Below, in pieces: positions 42,453-50,129 of a DNA stretch of 64,000 nt. A program made the translations under genes and the position numbers. The notes under the pieces were generated by a model. It saw only the letters and a program-made list of their open reading frames with translations, was not told where the DNA came from and searched no databases. Each line of letters opens with the position of its first letter. Position 1 is the first letter of the stretch. Origin of the DNA: Cellulosimicrobium cellulans (GTDB taxonomy: Bacteria > Actinomycetota > Actinomycetes > Actinomycetales > Cellulomonadaceae); the NCBI RefSeq assembly GCF_016907755.1, contig NZ_JAFBCN010000001.1, positions 1,860,001-1,924,000 of the forward strand, in the 5' to 3' direction.

Positions 42453-42458
42453 TACGCT
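42453..42458 (+). promoter_or_regulatory. -10 element TACGCT of a leaderless start
   Basis: TACGCT, seven bases, then GTG 42466. It fixes the start of the PurN-like gene. Confidence 0.55.
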
Positions 42459-42465
42459 GACGCTC

Positions 42466-43137
42466 GTGACCTCTGCCGCGCCGCTCACCCCCGGAACTGC
42501 CGCGACGTCCGCCGAGAGGCCTGCTCGCCGTCGTCCACGCCTCGCGATCGTCGGGTCGGGGGCTGGCAGCACCGCAGCGGCGATCCTCGCCGCCGTCCGC
42601 GCGGGGGACCTGCCCGTCGACGTGGGCGTCGTCGTCGGGAACAACAGCGGTGCGGGCGTCTTCGAGGTGGCCCGCGCGCACGGTGTTCCGACCGCGCACC
42701 TCAGCCGGGTCACGCACCCCGACCCGGACGCGCTGGACGCAGCGTTCCTCGCGACGCTGTCCGAGCATGGGGCCGACCTCGTCGTGCTCGCCGGCTACAT
42801 GCGCCGACTCGGCCCGCGCGTGCTCGCGGCGTACACGGGCCGGGTGCTCAACACGCATCCCGCGCTGCTGCCGGCGTACGGCGGTCACGGGATGTACGGC
42901 GACCGCGTGCACGCGGCCGTACTGGCCGACGGCGTCGCCACCACGGGCGCGAGCGTCCACCTGGTCACGGCGGACTACGACGAGGGGCCCGTCGTCGCGC
43001 AGGTGTCGGTCCCGATCGAGCCGGGGGACGACGTCGACTCCTTGCGTGACCGGGTCCAGGCCGCGGAGAAGCAGCTGCTCGTGGACCACCTGCGCGAGGC
43101 GTGCAGTGCGACAGATCGCGAGCGCTCGCCGTCCTGA
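42466..43137 (+). CDS. PurN-like formyltransferase (GART family)
   Basis: A 223-residue protein of the glycinamide ribonucleotide transformylase fold. It has VVLAGYMRRLGPRVLAAYTGRVLNTHPALLPAYGGHGMYG with the catalytic Asn and His, and TTGASVHLVTADYDEGPVVAQ with the catalytic Asp. The usual N-terminal GxGSNLQA phosphate loop reads VGSGAGSTAAAIL, a clear deviation. It normally transfers a formyl group from 10-formyl-THF in purine synthesis; the altered loop leaves room for another substrate. It is not next to purH, its usual partner, but is 2 kb from purine salvage genes. Four degenerate repeat units follow the stop. Confidence 0.8.
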   Translation: MTSAAPLTPGTAATSAERPARRRPRLAIVGSGAGSTAAAILAAVRAGDLPVDVGVVVGNNSGAGVFEVARAHGVPTAHLSRVTHPDPDALDAAFLATLSEHGADLVVLAGYMRRLGPRVLAAYTGRVLNTHPALLPAYGGHGMYGDRVHAAVLADGVATTGASVHLVTADYDEGPVVAQVSVPIEPGDDVDSLRDRVQAAEKQLLVDHLREACSATDRERSPS

Positions 43138-43152
43138 TCGCGGTTCTCAGCG

Positions 43153-43237
43153 GGACGGGGTTCTACCTCGCGCAACCCGCGGGTCTACTTCGGCGTACCA
43201 CGGCTCGACCTCGGGGGACCGGGGTTTTGCCTCGGCG
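43153..43237 (+). repeat. Four-unit degenerate 21-bp tandem repeat
   Basis: Units at 43153-43173, 43174-43195 (22 bp), 43196-43216 and 43217-43237. They carry variants of GGTTCTACCTCGGCG (TTCTACCTCGCGC, GTCTACTTCGGCG, CTCGACCTCGGGG, TTTTGCCTCGGCG). The array fills the gap between convergent purN-like and nhaA genes, 13 bases before the nhaA stop. Confidence 0.75.
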
Positions 43238-43249
43238 GCCTCAGGGCGC

Positions 43250-44665
43250 TCACGTCGTCGCCGGTGCGCGCCAGGGGAGGGGCGGGAGCTCGGGCGGGGG
43301 GCCGTCGGCGCCGGGGGAGCACAGGGGCCAGCGCTCGCCGACGAACCGGAGGGCGAGGGAGCCGAGCACGGCGGCGACGAGCGAGCCGGCGAGGATGCCG
43401 ATCTTGGCCTGCTCGATGAGCACCTCGTCGTCGAACGCGAGCTCGGCGATGAAGAGCGAGATGGTGAAGCCGATGCCGGCGAGGATCGCGCCGCCGAGCA
43501 GGTGGGAGTAGCGCACCCTGCCCGGGAGGTCGCCGAGCCCGAGGCGCAGGGCGAGCGTCGCGGCGCCGAAGATGCCGACGGCGTTGCCCACGACGAGCGC
43601 GACGGCGACGCCGATGGTCACGGGCGACGTCGCGGCCACCCGCAGCGACTCCGCGTCGAGGCGCACCCCGGCGTTCGCCAGCCCGAAGACCGGCACGACG
43701 ACGTACGCGCTCCACGGGTGCAGGACGCGCTGGAGGCGCTCGCTCGTGGGCACGGCCGCGCGCGCGGCGAGCTCGGTGAGGTGCTCGCGTTCCGCCGTCG
43801 TCTCCTGGGCGAGGCGTTTGGCGTACTTCGGCACGACGGCGACGTCCACGGGCCGCGACGAGCGGGACGGGACGAGCAGCCCCACGAGGACGCCGGCGAG
43901 CGTCGCGTGGACGCCGGACGCGTAGACCGCGCCCCACAGCGCGATCCCGACCAGGACGTACGGCGCCAGACGCCACACGCCGAGCCACCGCAGCGCGAGG
44001 ATGACGACGACGAGCACGGCGGCGACGAGGAGCCCCGGGAGCCACAGGTCGTCGGTGTAGAAGAGCGCCATGACGGTGATGGCGCCGATGTCGTCCACGA
44101 CGGCGAGCGTGAGGAGGAAGAGCCGGAGCTGGTCCGGGCAGCGCGGGCCGAACAGGGCGAGGATCCCCACGAGGAACGCCGTGTCGGTCGACATGACGAT
44201 GCCCCACCCGTGCTGCGCGGGCGACCCGGCGTTGAACGCGACGTAGATGAGCGCCGGCACGGCGAGCCCGCCGAGCGCGCCGAGCGCGGGCACCGCGACG
44301 GTCCGGCGGTTGCGGAGCTCGCCGCTCGTCACCTCGCGGTTGATCTCGAGCCCGATGACGAGGAAGAACACGGCCATCGCGGCGTCGTTGACCCAGTGGT
44401 GCAGGTCCATCTCGAACGACCACGGCCCGACGTGCCAGCCGGCCGTCGCGGACCACAGGTCGTCGTAGGCGCCCGACCAGGCGGAGTTGGCCCACACGAG
44501 CGCGACGACCGTCGCGGCGAGCAGCAGCACCGCGCCGCCGGCCTCGGTGGCGAGGAACGAGCGCAGGGAGGGGGCGACGGGGCGGAGCTGGAAGCGCAGC
44601 GGGGGGCCGGGGCGCGCGGGGACGCGGACGACCGGGAACGACGACGGCGGAGCGGGCTCGGTCAC
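43250..44665 (-). CDS. nhaA: Na+/H+ antiporter NhaA
   Basis: A 471-residue protein with about 11 membrane helices. The ion-binding motif is LLTLAVVDDIGAITVMALFY with the Asp-Asp pair. AMAVFFLVIGLEINREVTSGEL and GIGFTISLFIAELAF are also typical. It exchanges sodium for protons across the cytoplasmic membrane. The C-terminus ends soon after the last helix; the thioredoxin domain fused to many actinobacterial NhaA proteins is missing, and a DsbA-like protein is encoded separately upstream. GTG 44665 was chosen because homology starts nearby and the residues before it look non-coding. Confidence 0.92.
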   Translation of the reverse strand: MTEPAPPSSFPVVRVPARPGPPLRFQLRPVAPSLRSFLATEAGGAVLLLAATVVALVWANSAWSGAYDDLWSATAGWHVGPWSFEMDLHHWVNDAAMAVFFLVIGLEINREVTSGELRNRRTVAVPALGALGGLAVPALIYVAFNAGSPAQHGWGIVMSTDTAFLVGILALFGPRCPDQLRLFLLTLAVVDDIGAITVMALFYTDDLWLPGLLVAAVLVVVILALRWLGVWRLAPYVLVGIALWGAVYASGVHATLAGVLVGLLVPSRSSRPVDVAVVPKYAKRLAQETTAEREHLTELAARAAVPTSERLQRVLHPWSAYVVVPVFGLANAGVRLDAESLRVAATSPVTIGVAVALVVGNAVGIFGAATLALRLGLGDLPGRVRYSHLLGGAILAGIGFTISLFIAELAFDDEVLIEQAKIGILAGSLVAAVLGSLALRFVGERWPLCSPGADGPPPELPPLPWRAPATT

Positions 44666-45083
44666 GGGGCCTCCGGGTGGTCGGGAACGGGGCGACGCCC
44701 CCGGCGTCGGACCTTCGGGTGGGACCAACGGAGCGACGCTGCGTCGGACCTGCGCTGGGACAACTCTTGCGGGCGGGAGTTCCTTCCGCAACGGCCCGCG
44801 GACACCGGGATCTCCACCACCCTGTCCACACTATGGAAAAGTTCTTCCGAAACTCTGGTGGCCCCCGTCACGCGCTGCTAGCGTCGTGCGTGCCAACGGC
44901 GGGCCCGGGCCGAGCGAACGCTCGGTGGTCGACGCGATCGATCCGACACCGGCAGCTACCAACCAGGCGGAAGTGACAACTCGCCTGCAGCGGCCCGCCG
45001 GCCGCCTCCTCCCGGCTCACCGACGAGCCGGAAAGCCGGAGGCGGAGCACCCGGCGTCGCTGCCCGAACCGTGGAGACTCACC
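44666..45083 (+). promoter_or_regulatory. 418-bp intergenic region with structured leader of guanine deaminase gene
   Basis: No gene is seen here. A possible -10 TAGCGT is at 44879-44884 with a weak -35. About 200 bases of transcribed leader would follow. It contains CCGAGCG-AA-CGCTCGG (44910-44925), a hairpin with arms CAGGCG/CGCCTG (44964-44987), and a two-part hairpin (45002-45045, CCGCCTCC paired with GGAGGCGG and CCGGCTC with GAGCCGG). It does not match a purine riboswitch that I know. Confidence 0.4.
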
Positions 45084-45563
45084 ATGGACACTCTTGTCGT
45101 GGACGCAGCACACCTGGACCGAGCCGTCGCCCTCGCGGTCGACAGCGTCGCGAACGCCGGAGGACCCTTCGGCGCCGTCGTCGTCACCGCCGACGGGCAG
45201 GTGTTCGAGGGCAACAACCGGGTCACGCAGGACAACGACCCCACCGCGCACGCCGAGGTCACCGCGATCCGGCGCGCGTGCGCCGCGCTCGGGACGTTCG
45301 ACCTCACCGGCGCGACCCTCTACTCGAGCTGCGAGCCCTGCCCCATGTGCCTCGCGTCCGCCCTCTGGGCGCGCGTGCAGGCCGTGTACTTCGCGGCCGA
45401 CCGCCACGACGCCGCGAGCGCCGGGTTCGACGACGCCGAGTTCTACGACTTCTTCGCCGCGGACCCGGCCGACCGGAGCATGCAGGTCGTGCACGAGCGC
45501 ACGGCGACCGCGACCGCGCCGTTCGACGCCTGGCGCGTCCTCGAGTCCCGGATCGAGTACTGA
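45084..45563 (+). CDS. guaD: Guanine/nucleoside deaminase (CDA fold)
   Basis: A 159-residue zinc deaminase. It has TAHAEVTAIRRAC with zinc ligand H56 and catalytic E58, and SSCEPCPMCLASALWARV with zinc ligands C86 and C89. Length and C-terminal region match the Bacillus-type guanine deaminase, which converts guanine to xanthine; tRNA adenosine deaminases share the core but differ at the C-terminus. It is cytoplasmic. The AzgA-like permease gene follows after 44 bp, and xanthine dehydrogenase-like genes lie 8 kb further on, which supports a purine role. It starts at ATG 45084 with GGAGAC upstream. Confidence 0.85.
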   Translation: MDTLVVDAAHLDRAVALAVDSVANAGGPFGAVVVTADGQVFEGNNRVTQDNDPTAHAEVTAIRRACAALGTFDLTGATLYSSCEPCPMCLASALWARVQAVYFAADRHDAASAGFDDAEFYDFFAADPADRSMQVVHERTATATAPFDAWRVLESRIEY

Positions 45564-45607
45564 GCGGCCGCGCGGCCGATCGGTACCTCAGGAACGGGCA
45601 CAAGGAC

Positions 45608-47098
45608 GTGACTCTCCTCGGCATGCGGCGGGAGACCGCCGAGAACGACGACGCACGCGGCACCGGCACGGCTCCCGGCCGGCTCGACCGCTTCTTCAAG
45701 ATCACCGAGCGCGGCTCGACCACGGGGCGCGAGCTCCGGGGCGGCCTGGTGACCTTCTTCGCGATGGCGTACATCGTCATCCTCAACCCCCTCATCCTCG
45801 GCGGGACGAGCGCCGAGAACGCGCCCGTCGACGTCGCGGGCGGGTGGCTCCAGACGGCGCAGGTCGGCGCGATGACCGGCCTCGCCGCCGGAGGCCTGAC
45901 CATCCTGTTCGGGCTCGTCGCGAACCTCCCGTTCGCGCTCGCGGCCGGGCTGGGCATCAACTCGTTCCTCGCCGTCGCCGTCATCGGCGACGTCACGTGG
46001 CCCGAGGCGATGGGGCTCGTGCTCGTCAACGGCCTGCTCATCGTGCTGCTCGCCGTGACGGGCGCGCGGTCGGCAATCTTCAACGCCGTCCCGCGCCAGC
46101 TCAAGGCCGCGATCACGGTCGGCATCGGCCTGTTCATCGCGTTCATCGGGTTCGTCGACGCGGGGTTCGTCACGCGCACCCCCGGAGGTCCGCCGGTCCA
46201 GCTCGGCGACGGCGGGTCGATCACCTCGGTCCCGACCCTCGTGTTCGTGGTCGGGCTGCTGACCATGGGCATCCTCGTGGCGCGCAAGGTCAAGGGCGGG
46301 CTGCTCATCGGGCTCGTCGCGACGACCGTCGTCGCGATCGTGGCCGAGTCCGTCCTGCACCTGGGGCCCGCGTCGGAGACCAATCCCGGCGGCTGGCACC
46401 TCACCGTGCCGACGCTGCCGAGCTCCCTCGTCTCGGTCCCCGACCTCAGCCTGTTCGGGCAGTTCTCGTTCGGCGCGTTCGACCGGATCGGGGCGCTCGC
46501 GGCCACGATGCTCGTGTTCACGCTGTTCTTCACGAACTTCTTCGACGCGATGGGCACGATGACGGGCCTCGCCAAGCAGGGCGGTCTCGCCGACGCGGAC
46601 GGCAACTTCCCGCGCATCAAGTCGGCGCTCGTCGTCGAGGGCGTGGGCGCCGTCGTGGGCGGCGCGACGTCGTCGTCGTCGAACACGGTGTTCGTCGACT
46701 CGGCCGCGGGCGTGGGCGAGGGCGCCCGGACGGGCCTCGCCTCGGTCGTCACCGGCGGTCTGTTCCTCGTCGCGATGTTCCTCACGCCGCTCACGGCGGT
46801 CGTGCCGATCGAGGTCGCGAGCGCGGTGCTCGTGGTCGTGGGCGCGATGATGATGGGCCAGATCAAGGAGATCGACCTGACCGACTTCACGGTCACGCTC
46901 CCGGTCTTCCTCACGATCGTGACCATGCCGCTCACGTACTCGATCGCCAACGGCATCGGGATCGGGTTCGTCACGTGGGTCCTGCTGCGGTTCGCGTGCG
47001 GCAAGGCGCGCGACGTCCACCCGCTGCTGTGGGTGGTGGCGGCCGGGTTCGTCGTGTACTTCGTGCGCGGTCCCCTGACCGCGGTCGTGGGAGGCTGA
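45608..47098 (+). CDS. NCS2/AzgA-type purine permease
   Basis: A 496-residue permease with 12 or more hydrophobic segments. The AzgA/PbuG signature is FFKITERGSTTGRELRGGLVTFFAMAYIVILNPLIL, and FFDAMGTMTGLAKQGG and ATSSSSNTVFVDSAAGV are conserved substrate-site motifs. AzgA-type members import hypoxanthine, guanine or adenine with protons. It follows the guanine deaminase gene after 44 bp and is probably cotranscribed with it. GTG 45608 has AAGGA just upstream; ATG 45623 is an alternative. Confidence 0.9.
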   Translation: MTLLGMRRETAENDDARGTGTAPGRLDRFFKITERGSTTGRELRGGLVTFFAMAYIVILNPLILGGTSAENAPVDVAGGWLQTAQVGAMTGLAAGGLTILFGLVANLPFALAAGLGINSFLAVAVIGDVTWPEAMGLVLVNGLLIVLLAVTGARSAIFNAVPRQLKAAITVGIGLFIAFIGFVDAGFVTRTPGGPPVQLGDGGSITSVPTLVFVVGLLTMGILVARKVKGGLLIGLVATTVVAIVAESVLHLGPASETNPGGWHLTVPTLPSSLVSVPDLSLFGQFSFGAFDRIGALAATMLVFTLFFTNFFDAMGTMTGLAKQGGLADADGNFPRIKSALVVEGVGAVVGGATSSSSNTVFVDSAAGVGEGARTGLASVVTGGLFLVAMFLTPLTAVVPIEVASAVLVVVGAMMMGQIKEIDLTDFTVTLPVFLTIVTMPLTYSIANGIGIGFVTWVLLRFACGKARDVHPLLWVVAAGFVVYFVRGPLTAVVGG

Positions 47099-47182
47099 GC
47101 CTCGACATCGATCGCACGGCCGACGGGTCGCCCGCTCCTCCGGGTGGCCCGTCGGCGTGCACGGGAACGTGGGAGGGCAGGC

Positions 47183-48532
47183 ATGGCCGGGACCGGACGC
47201 GTGAGCGTCGACCAGCACCGCGCGGACGTCGCGGCGCTCCTCGCGCCTCTCGTCGAGGCGGCCCGACGGCGCACGCGCACCGAGGACGTCGTCCTCGCCG
47301 ACGCGCTCGGCCGGGTCCTCGCGGCCGACCTCGTCGCGCCGGTGGCCGTCCCGCTGTTCCGCAACTCCCAGATGGACGGCTACGCCGTCCGGGCCTCGGA
47401 CGTCGCCGGGGCGCGCGCGGACGCGCCCGTCCGGCTCGTCGTCGCCGCCGAGATCCCCGCGGCCCCCGGCGTCCCCGCACCGTTGGTACCCGGCACGGCC
47501 GCCCGGATCATGACGGGCGCGCCCGTGCCCGACGGCGCAGACGCCGTCGTCCCCGTCGAGGACACCGTCGCGGGGACGTTCGCCAGCGCGCCACGACCCG
47601 ACGCCGCAGGCCCGGCGGGCGACGACCCTGCCGGTCCCGGTGCGAGCCACGCCGTCGAGGTCCGTGTCCCGCGGTCGGCGGGAGACTTCGTCCGGGAGGC
47701 GGGCTCCGACGTCCGGCCCGGCGACGTGCTCCTGCCGGACGGCACCGTCCTCGCACCGCACCACCTGGCCGCCGCCGCGGCGTGCGGGGTGGGGAGCGTG
47801 CGGGTGGTCGCCCGGCCGCGCGTCGCCGTCCTGTCGACCGGGTCGGAGCTCGTCGGCCCCGGGGAGACGCCGGGGCACGGGCAGGTCTTCGACGCCAACG
47901 CCGACGCGCTCGGCGCCGCCGTGCGGCGCGCGGGCGGGGACGTCGTGCGCACGGCCCGCTGCGGCGACGACGCCGCGCGGTTCGCCGCCGTGCTGGCCGA
48001 GGCGACCGCGGTCGCGGACCTCGTCGTCACGTCGGGCGGCGTGTCGCAGGGCGCGTACGAGGTGGTCAAGGACGTGCTCGGAGGACCCGGTGCGGTCGCC
48101 GGTCAGGACGCCGGTCAGGAGGACGTCCGGGCGACGTCGCCGGGCGTCACGTTCCGCTCGGTCGCGATGCAGCCGGGCGGACCGCAGGGGTTCGGCACCG
48201 TGCACGGGACGCCCGTGCTCACGTTCCCCGGCAACCCGGTGAGCGCCCAGGTGTCGTTCGCGATGTTCCTGCGCGAGCCGCTCGAGCGGGCGGCGGGTCT
48301 TCCCGGGGTCGAGCGCGTGCGCACGGCGGTCCTCGCCGAGCCGCTGACCTCGCCCGCGGGGAAGCGACAGCTGCTGCGCGGCGCGACCGGCCCCGACGGC
48401 ACGGTCCGCGTCGTGGGGGGAGCGGGGTCGCACCTCGTCGCGTCGATGGCGCGGGCGGACGTGCTCGTGGACGTCCCCGCCGACGTGACACAGTGGGACG
48501 CCGGGACCGAGGTGGAGGTACGAGAGCTGTGA
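47183..48532 (+). CDS. moeA: Molybdopterin molybdenumtransferase MoeA
   Basis: A 449-residue protein with the four-domain MoeA layout. It has PLFRNSQMDGYAVRASDV, RIMTGAPVPDGADAVVPVED, and the MPT-binding domain VAVLSTGSELVGPGETPGHGQVFDAN with TSGGVSQGAYEVVKDVL and VAMQPGGPQGFG. It inserts molybdate into adenylated molybdopterin. It starts at ATG 47183 with GGGAGGGCAGG upstream. Residues near 140-165 form a small Ala/Gly-rich insert. The stop overlaps the moaE start, and xanthine dehydrogenase-like genes nearby are the likely users of the cofactor. Confidence 0.93.
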   Translation: MAGTGRVSVDQHRADVAALLAPLVEAARRRTRTEDVVLADALGRVLAADLVAPVAVPLFRNSQMDGYAVRASDVAGARADAPVRLVVAAEIPAAPGVPAPLVPGTAARIMTGAPVPDGADAVVPVEDTVAGTFASAPRPDAAGPAGDDPAGPGASHAVEVRVPRSAGDFVREAGSDVRPGDVLLPDGTVLAPHHLAAAAACGVGSVRVVARPRVAVLSTGSELVGPGETPGHGQVFDANADALGAAVRRAGGDVVRTARCGDDAARFAAVLAEATAVADLVVTSGGVSQGAYEVVKDVLGGPGAVAGQDAGQEDVRATSPGVTFRSVAMQPGGPQGFGTVHGTPVLTFPGNPVSAQVSFAMFLREPLERAAGLPGVERVRTAVLAEPLTSPAGKRQLLRGATGPDGTVRVVGGAGSHLVASMARADVLVDVPADVTQWDAGTEVEVREL

Positions 48533-48996
48533 GCGAGACGCAGGGCGAGTCCCGAGGCGCTGGCCAGGGTGGCGCGTCCGACGACGTGAGCCGCGTGACG
48601 ACGGACGTGCTCGACGACGCCGTGTCGCGCGCCGTCGAGGACGCGGTCGCGAGCCCGGAGTGCGGCGCCGTCGTGACGTTCCGCGGGGTCGTGCGCGACG
48701 TCGACGGCGGCCGCGGCGTGAGCCGGCTCGACTACGAGGCGCACCCCGACGCGACCGCGGTGATCCGGCGGTGCGTGGCCGGCGTGGCGGTCGAGACAGG
48801 GCTGCGCGTCGCCGCCGTCCACCGGTACGGGACCCTGGGGATCGGCGACGTCGCTCTCGTGGCGGCGGCGGCCGCGGGTCACCGCCGCGAGGCGTTCGAG
48901 GCGTGCTCGCTGCTCGTCGAGCGCATCAAGGCCGAGGTGCCGATCTGGAAGCGGCAGCACTTCGACGACGGCGTCTCGGAGTGGGTCGGGCTGTAG
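48529..48996 (+). CDS. moaE: Molybdopterin synthase catalytic subunit MoaE
   Basis: A 155-residue protein, coupled to moeA by GTGA. Family motifs: GAVVTFRGVVRDVDGGRGVSRLDYEAHPDA, VHRYGTLGIGDVALVAAAAAGHR and the active-site RIKAEVPIWKRQHF with conserved lysines. It adds sulfur to precursor Z with MoaD as sulfur carrier. moaD and moaC are not visible here. The N-terminal ~20 residues are Gly/Ser-rich and dispensable in appearance. Confidence 0.93.
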   Translation: MSETQGESRGAGQGGASDDVSRVTTDVLDDAVSRAVEDAVASPECGAVVTFRGVVRDVDGGRGVSRLDYEAHPDATAVIRRCVAGVAVETGLRVAAVHRYGTLGIGDVALVAAAAAGHRREAFEACSLLVERIKAEVPIWKRQHFDDGVSEWVGL

Positions 48997-49026
48997 CGGC
49001 ACGCTGGACGGCTGCGCCGGCCAACG

Positions 49027-49086
49027 ACGAGAGGCGAGAAGTGGCCCCCGGCAACGGCCGGGGAGGGGCCACTTCTCGCCTCTCGT
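49027..49086. terminator. 60-bp inverted repeat after moaE
   Basis: The left arm begins ACGAGAGGCGAGAAGTGGCC and pairs over 22 bp with the right arm. An inner CCCCGGC/GGCCGGGG stem extends it. It lies between moaE and the convergent small membrane-protein gene. Confidence 0.65.
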
Positions 49087-49181
49087 GCGTCGGGCTGCGG
49101 GATCCGCCGTGCGACGACGATGTCGGGCGGGACGCTCCCGGTCGCGCGCTCGTCGCGCGGGGCCGGGTTGGGCCGGTCGGG

Positions 49182-49460
49182 TCAGCGCGCGGCGGGGCGG
49201 TTGTCGAGCAGCATGCCGATGCCGAGACCGACGGCGGTGCCGAGGACCAGGCCGAACCAGCTCAGCACGACGGTCCCGACGACGGCGCCGATCGTCGCGC
49301 CCAGGACGCTCTTGGTACCTGCCTTCCAGCTCCCGGACCGGTCGTCGGTGCGGTAGATCGGCAACGCGGAGGTGCTGTTGTCCGGCGTCGTGGTCGCGTC
49401 GGAGGAGGAAGCCGCGGGGTGGTTCGTGGGTGCAGGGGAGATCGTCGTCACGGCATCCAT
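49182..49460 (-). CDS. Small glycine-zipper membrane protein, hypothetical
   Basis: A 92-residue protein from ATG 49460, or 111 from GTG 49517. The first half is a Ser/Thr/Pro-rich polar segment. It is followed by two short hydrophobic stretches with Gly every fourth residue (VLGATIGAVVGTVVLSW, GLVLGTAVGLGIGMLL), a glycine-zipper arrangement, and a short basic end (DNRPAAR). Such proteins lie in membranes, but no function can be named. It is divergent from the unrecognised 168-residue ORF. Neither start has a convincing ribosome site. Confidence 0.5.
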   Translation of the reverse strand: MDAVTTISPAPTNHPAASSSDATTTPDNSTSALPIYRTDDRSGSWKAGTKSVLGATIGAVVGTVVLSWFGLVLGTAVGLGIGMLLDNRPAAR

Positions 49461-49611
49461 GGTAGGAACGTCCGTCGCGCGTGACCTGGGCAGACGCGTC
49501 GAGGTGACCGGCTTCACCCTATGATCTGCGCCACCGCGGACGATGTACGGTGGTGCGCGGGGTGCTCGGGGTGCCCGGGTTGCGCGCCGCGAGGTCAGGT
49601 GAGGAGGTGCC

Positions 49612-50118
49612 GTGGGAAGTGCGCAGGAGCCGTCTCCTGAGCTTGCGGCACTCGCCGCCCGAAAAGGTGTCGGGACGCCCGGGCCGGACGACGACGAGCA
49701 CTGGCGCTGGTGGGTGTACTCGAGCGCGGTTGAGGACCCGACGACGTGGCCTGTCCTCCTTCGGCTGGTCTCCCAGGAGCCGGACCCTCACCTGGCTGCG
49801 TCCGTCGTCCTCCTGATGATCGAACGTGTCGACGCGAGGTCGGCGATGGAGTGGGTCGACCTTCTGCCAACGGACTTCCAGAGCTTTCCGCGGGCGCGTC
49901 TGCGTGACGTCATGGTTCGCGATGGAGTTCTTGCAGGGCGACAGGTCGCCGTCGACGACGTGTCGGGTTGGACGCGTTGGCTCCAGCGTGAGGTCGCGGG
50001 GTCCTCGGAGTCTCTGGAGGTGCTGTCGGTGCTGGAGGCGTCGGGGGCGACGAGGCGGATCCGCGGACTGGCACGCGAGCGGATGATCGCGCTACGCCTC
50101 CGCGACCGAGGGCACTGA
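49612..50118 (+). CDS. Hypothetical protein, 168 residues, unlike its neighbours in codon use
   Basis: I do not recognise this protein. It starts at GTG 49612 after an excellent ribosome site (GAGGAGG). The sequence is soluble, with Trp-rich EHWRWWVYSS near residue 30 and helical segments (TWPVLLRLVSQEP, HLAASVVLLMIERVD, SAMEWVDLL). The pattern suggests short helical repeats. It has more A/T-ending codons (AGT, TCT, CCT, CTT, CGA, AAA, GGT, GTT) than nearby genes, which may reflect horizontal transfer. It ends 11 bases before the convergent moaA stop. The ORF looks real because of the ribosome site and length. Confidence 0.6.
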   Translation: MGSAQEPSPELAALAARKGVGTPGPDDDEHWRWWVYSSAVEDPTTWPVLLRLVSQEPDPHLAASVVLLMIERVDARSAMEWVDLLPTDFQSFPRARLRDVMVRDGVLAGRQVAVDDVSGWTRWLQREVAGSSESLEVLSVLEASGATRRIRGLARERMIALRLRDRGH

Positions 50119-50129
50119 GAGCCTCAGGA

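Noticed and set aside
44666-45083. Known guanine/xanthine riboswitch before the deaminase gene
   Set aside because: The conserved loop bases of the purine aptamer are not found; only generic hairpins are visible, so it is reported as an unassigned structured leader.
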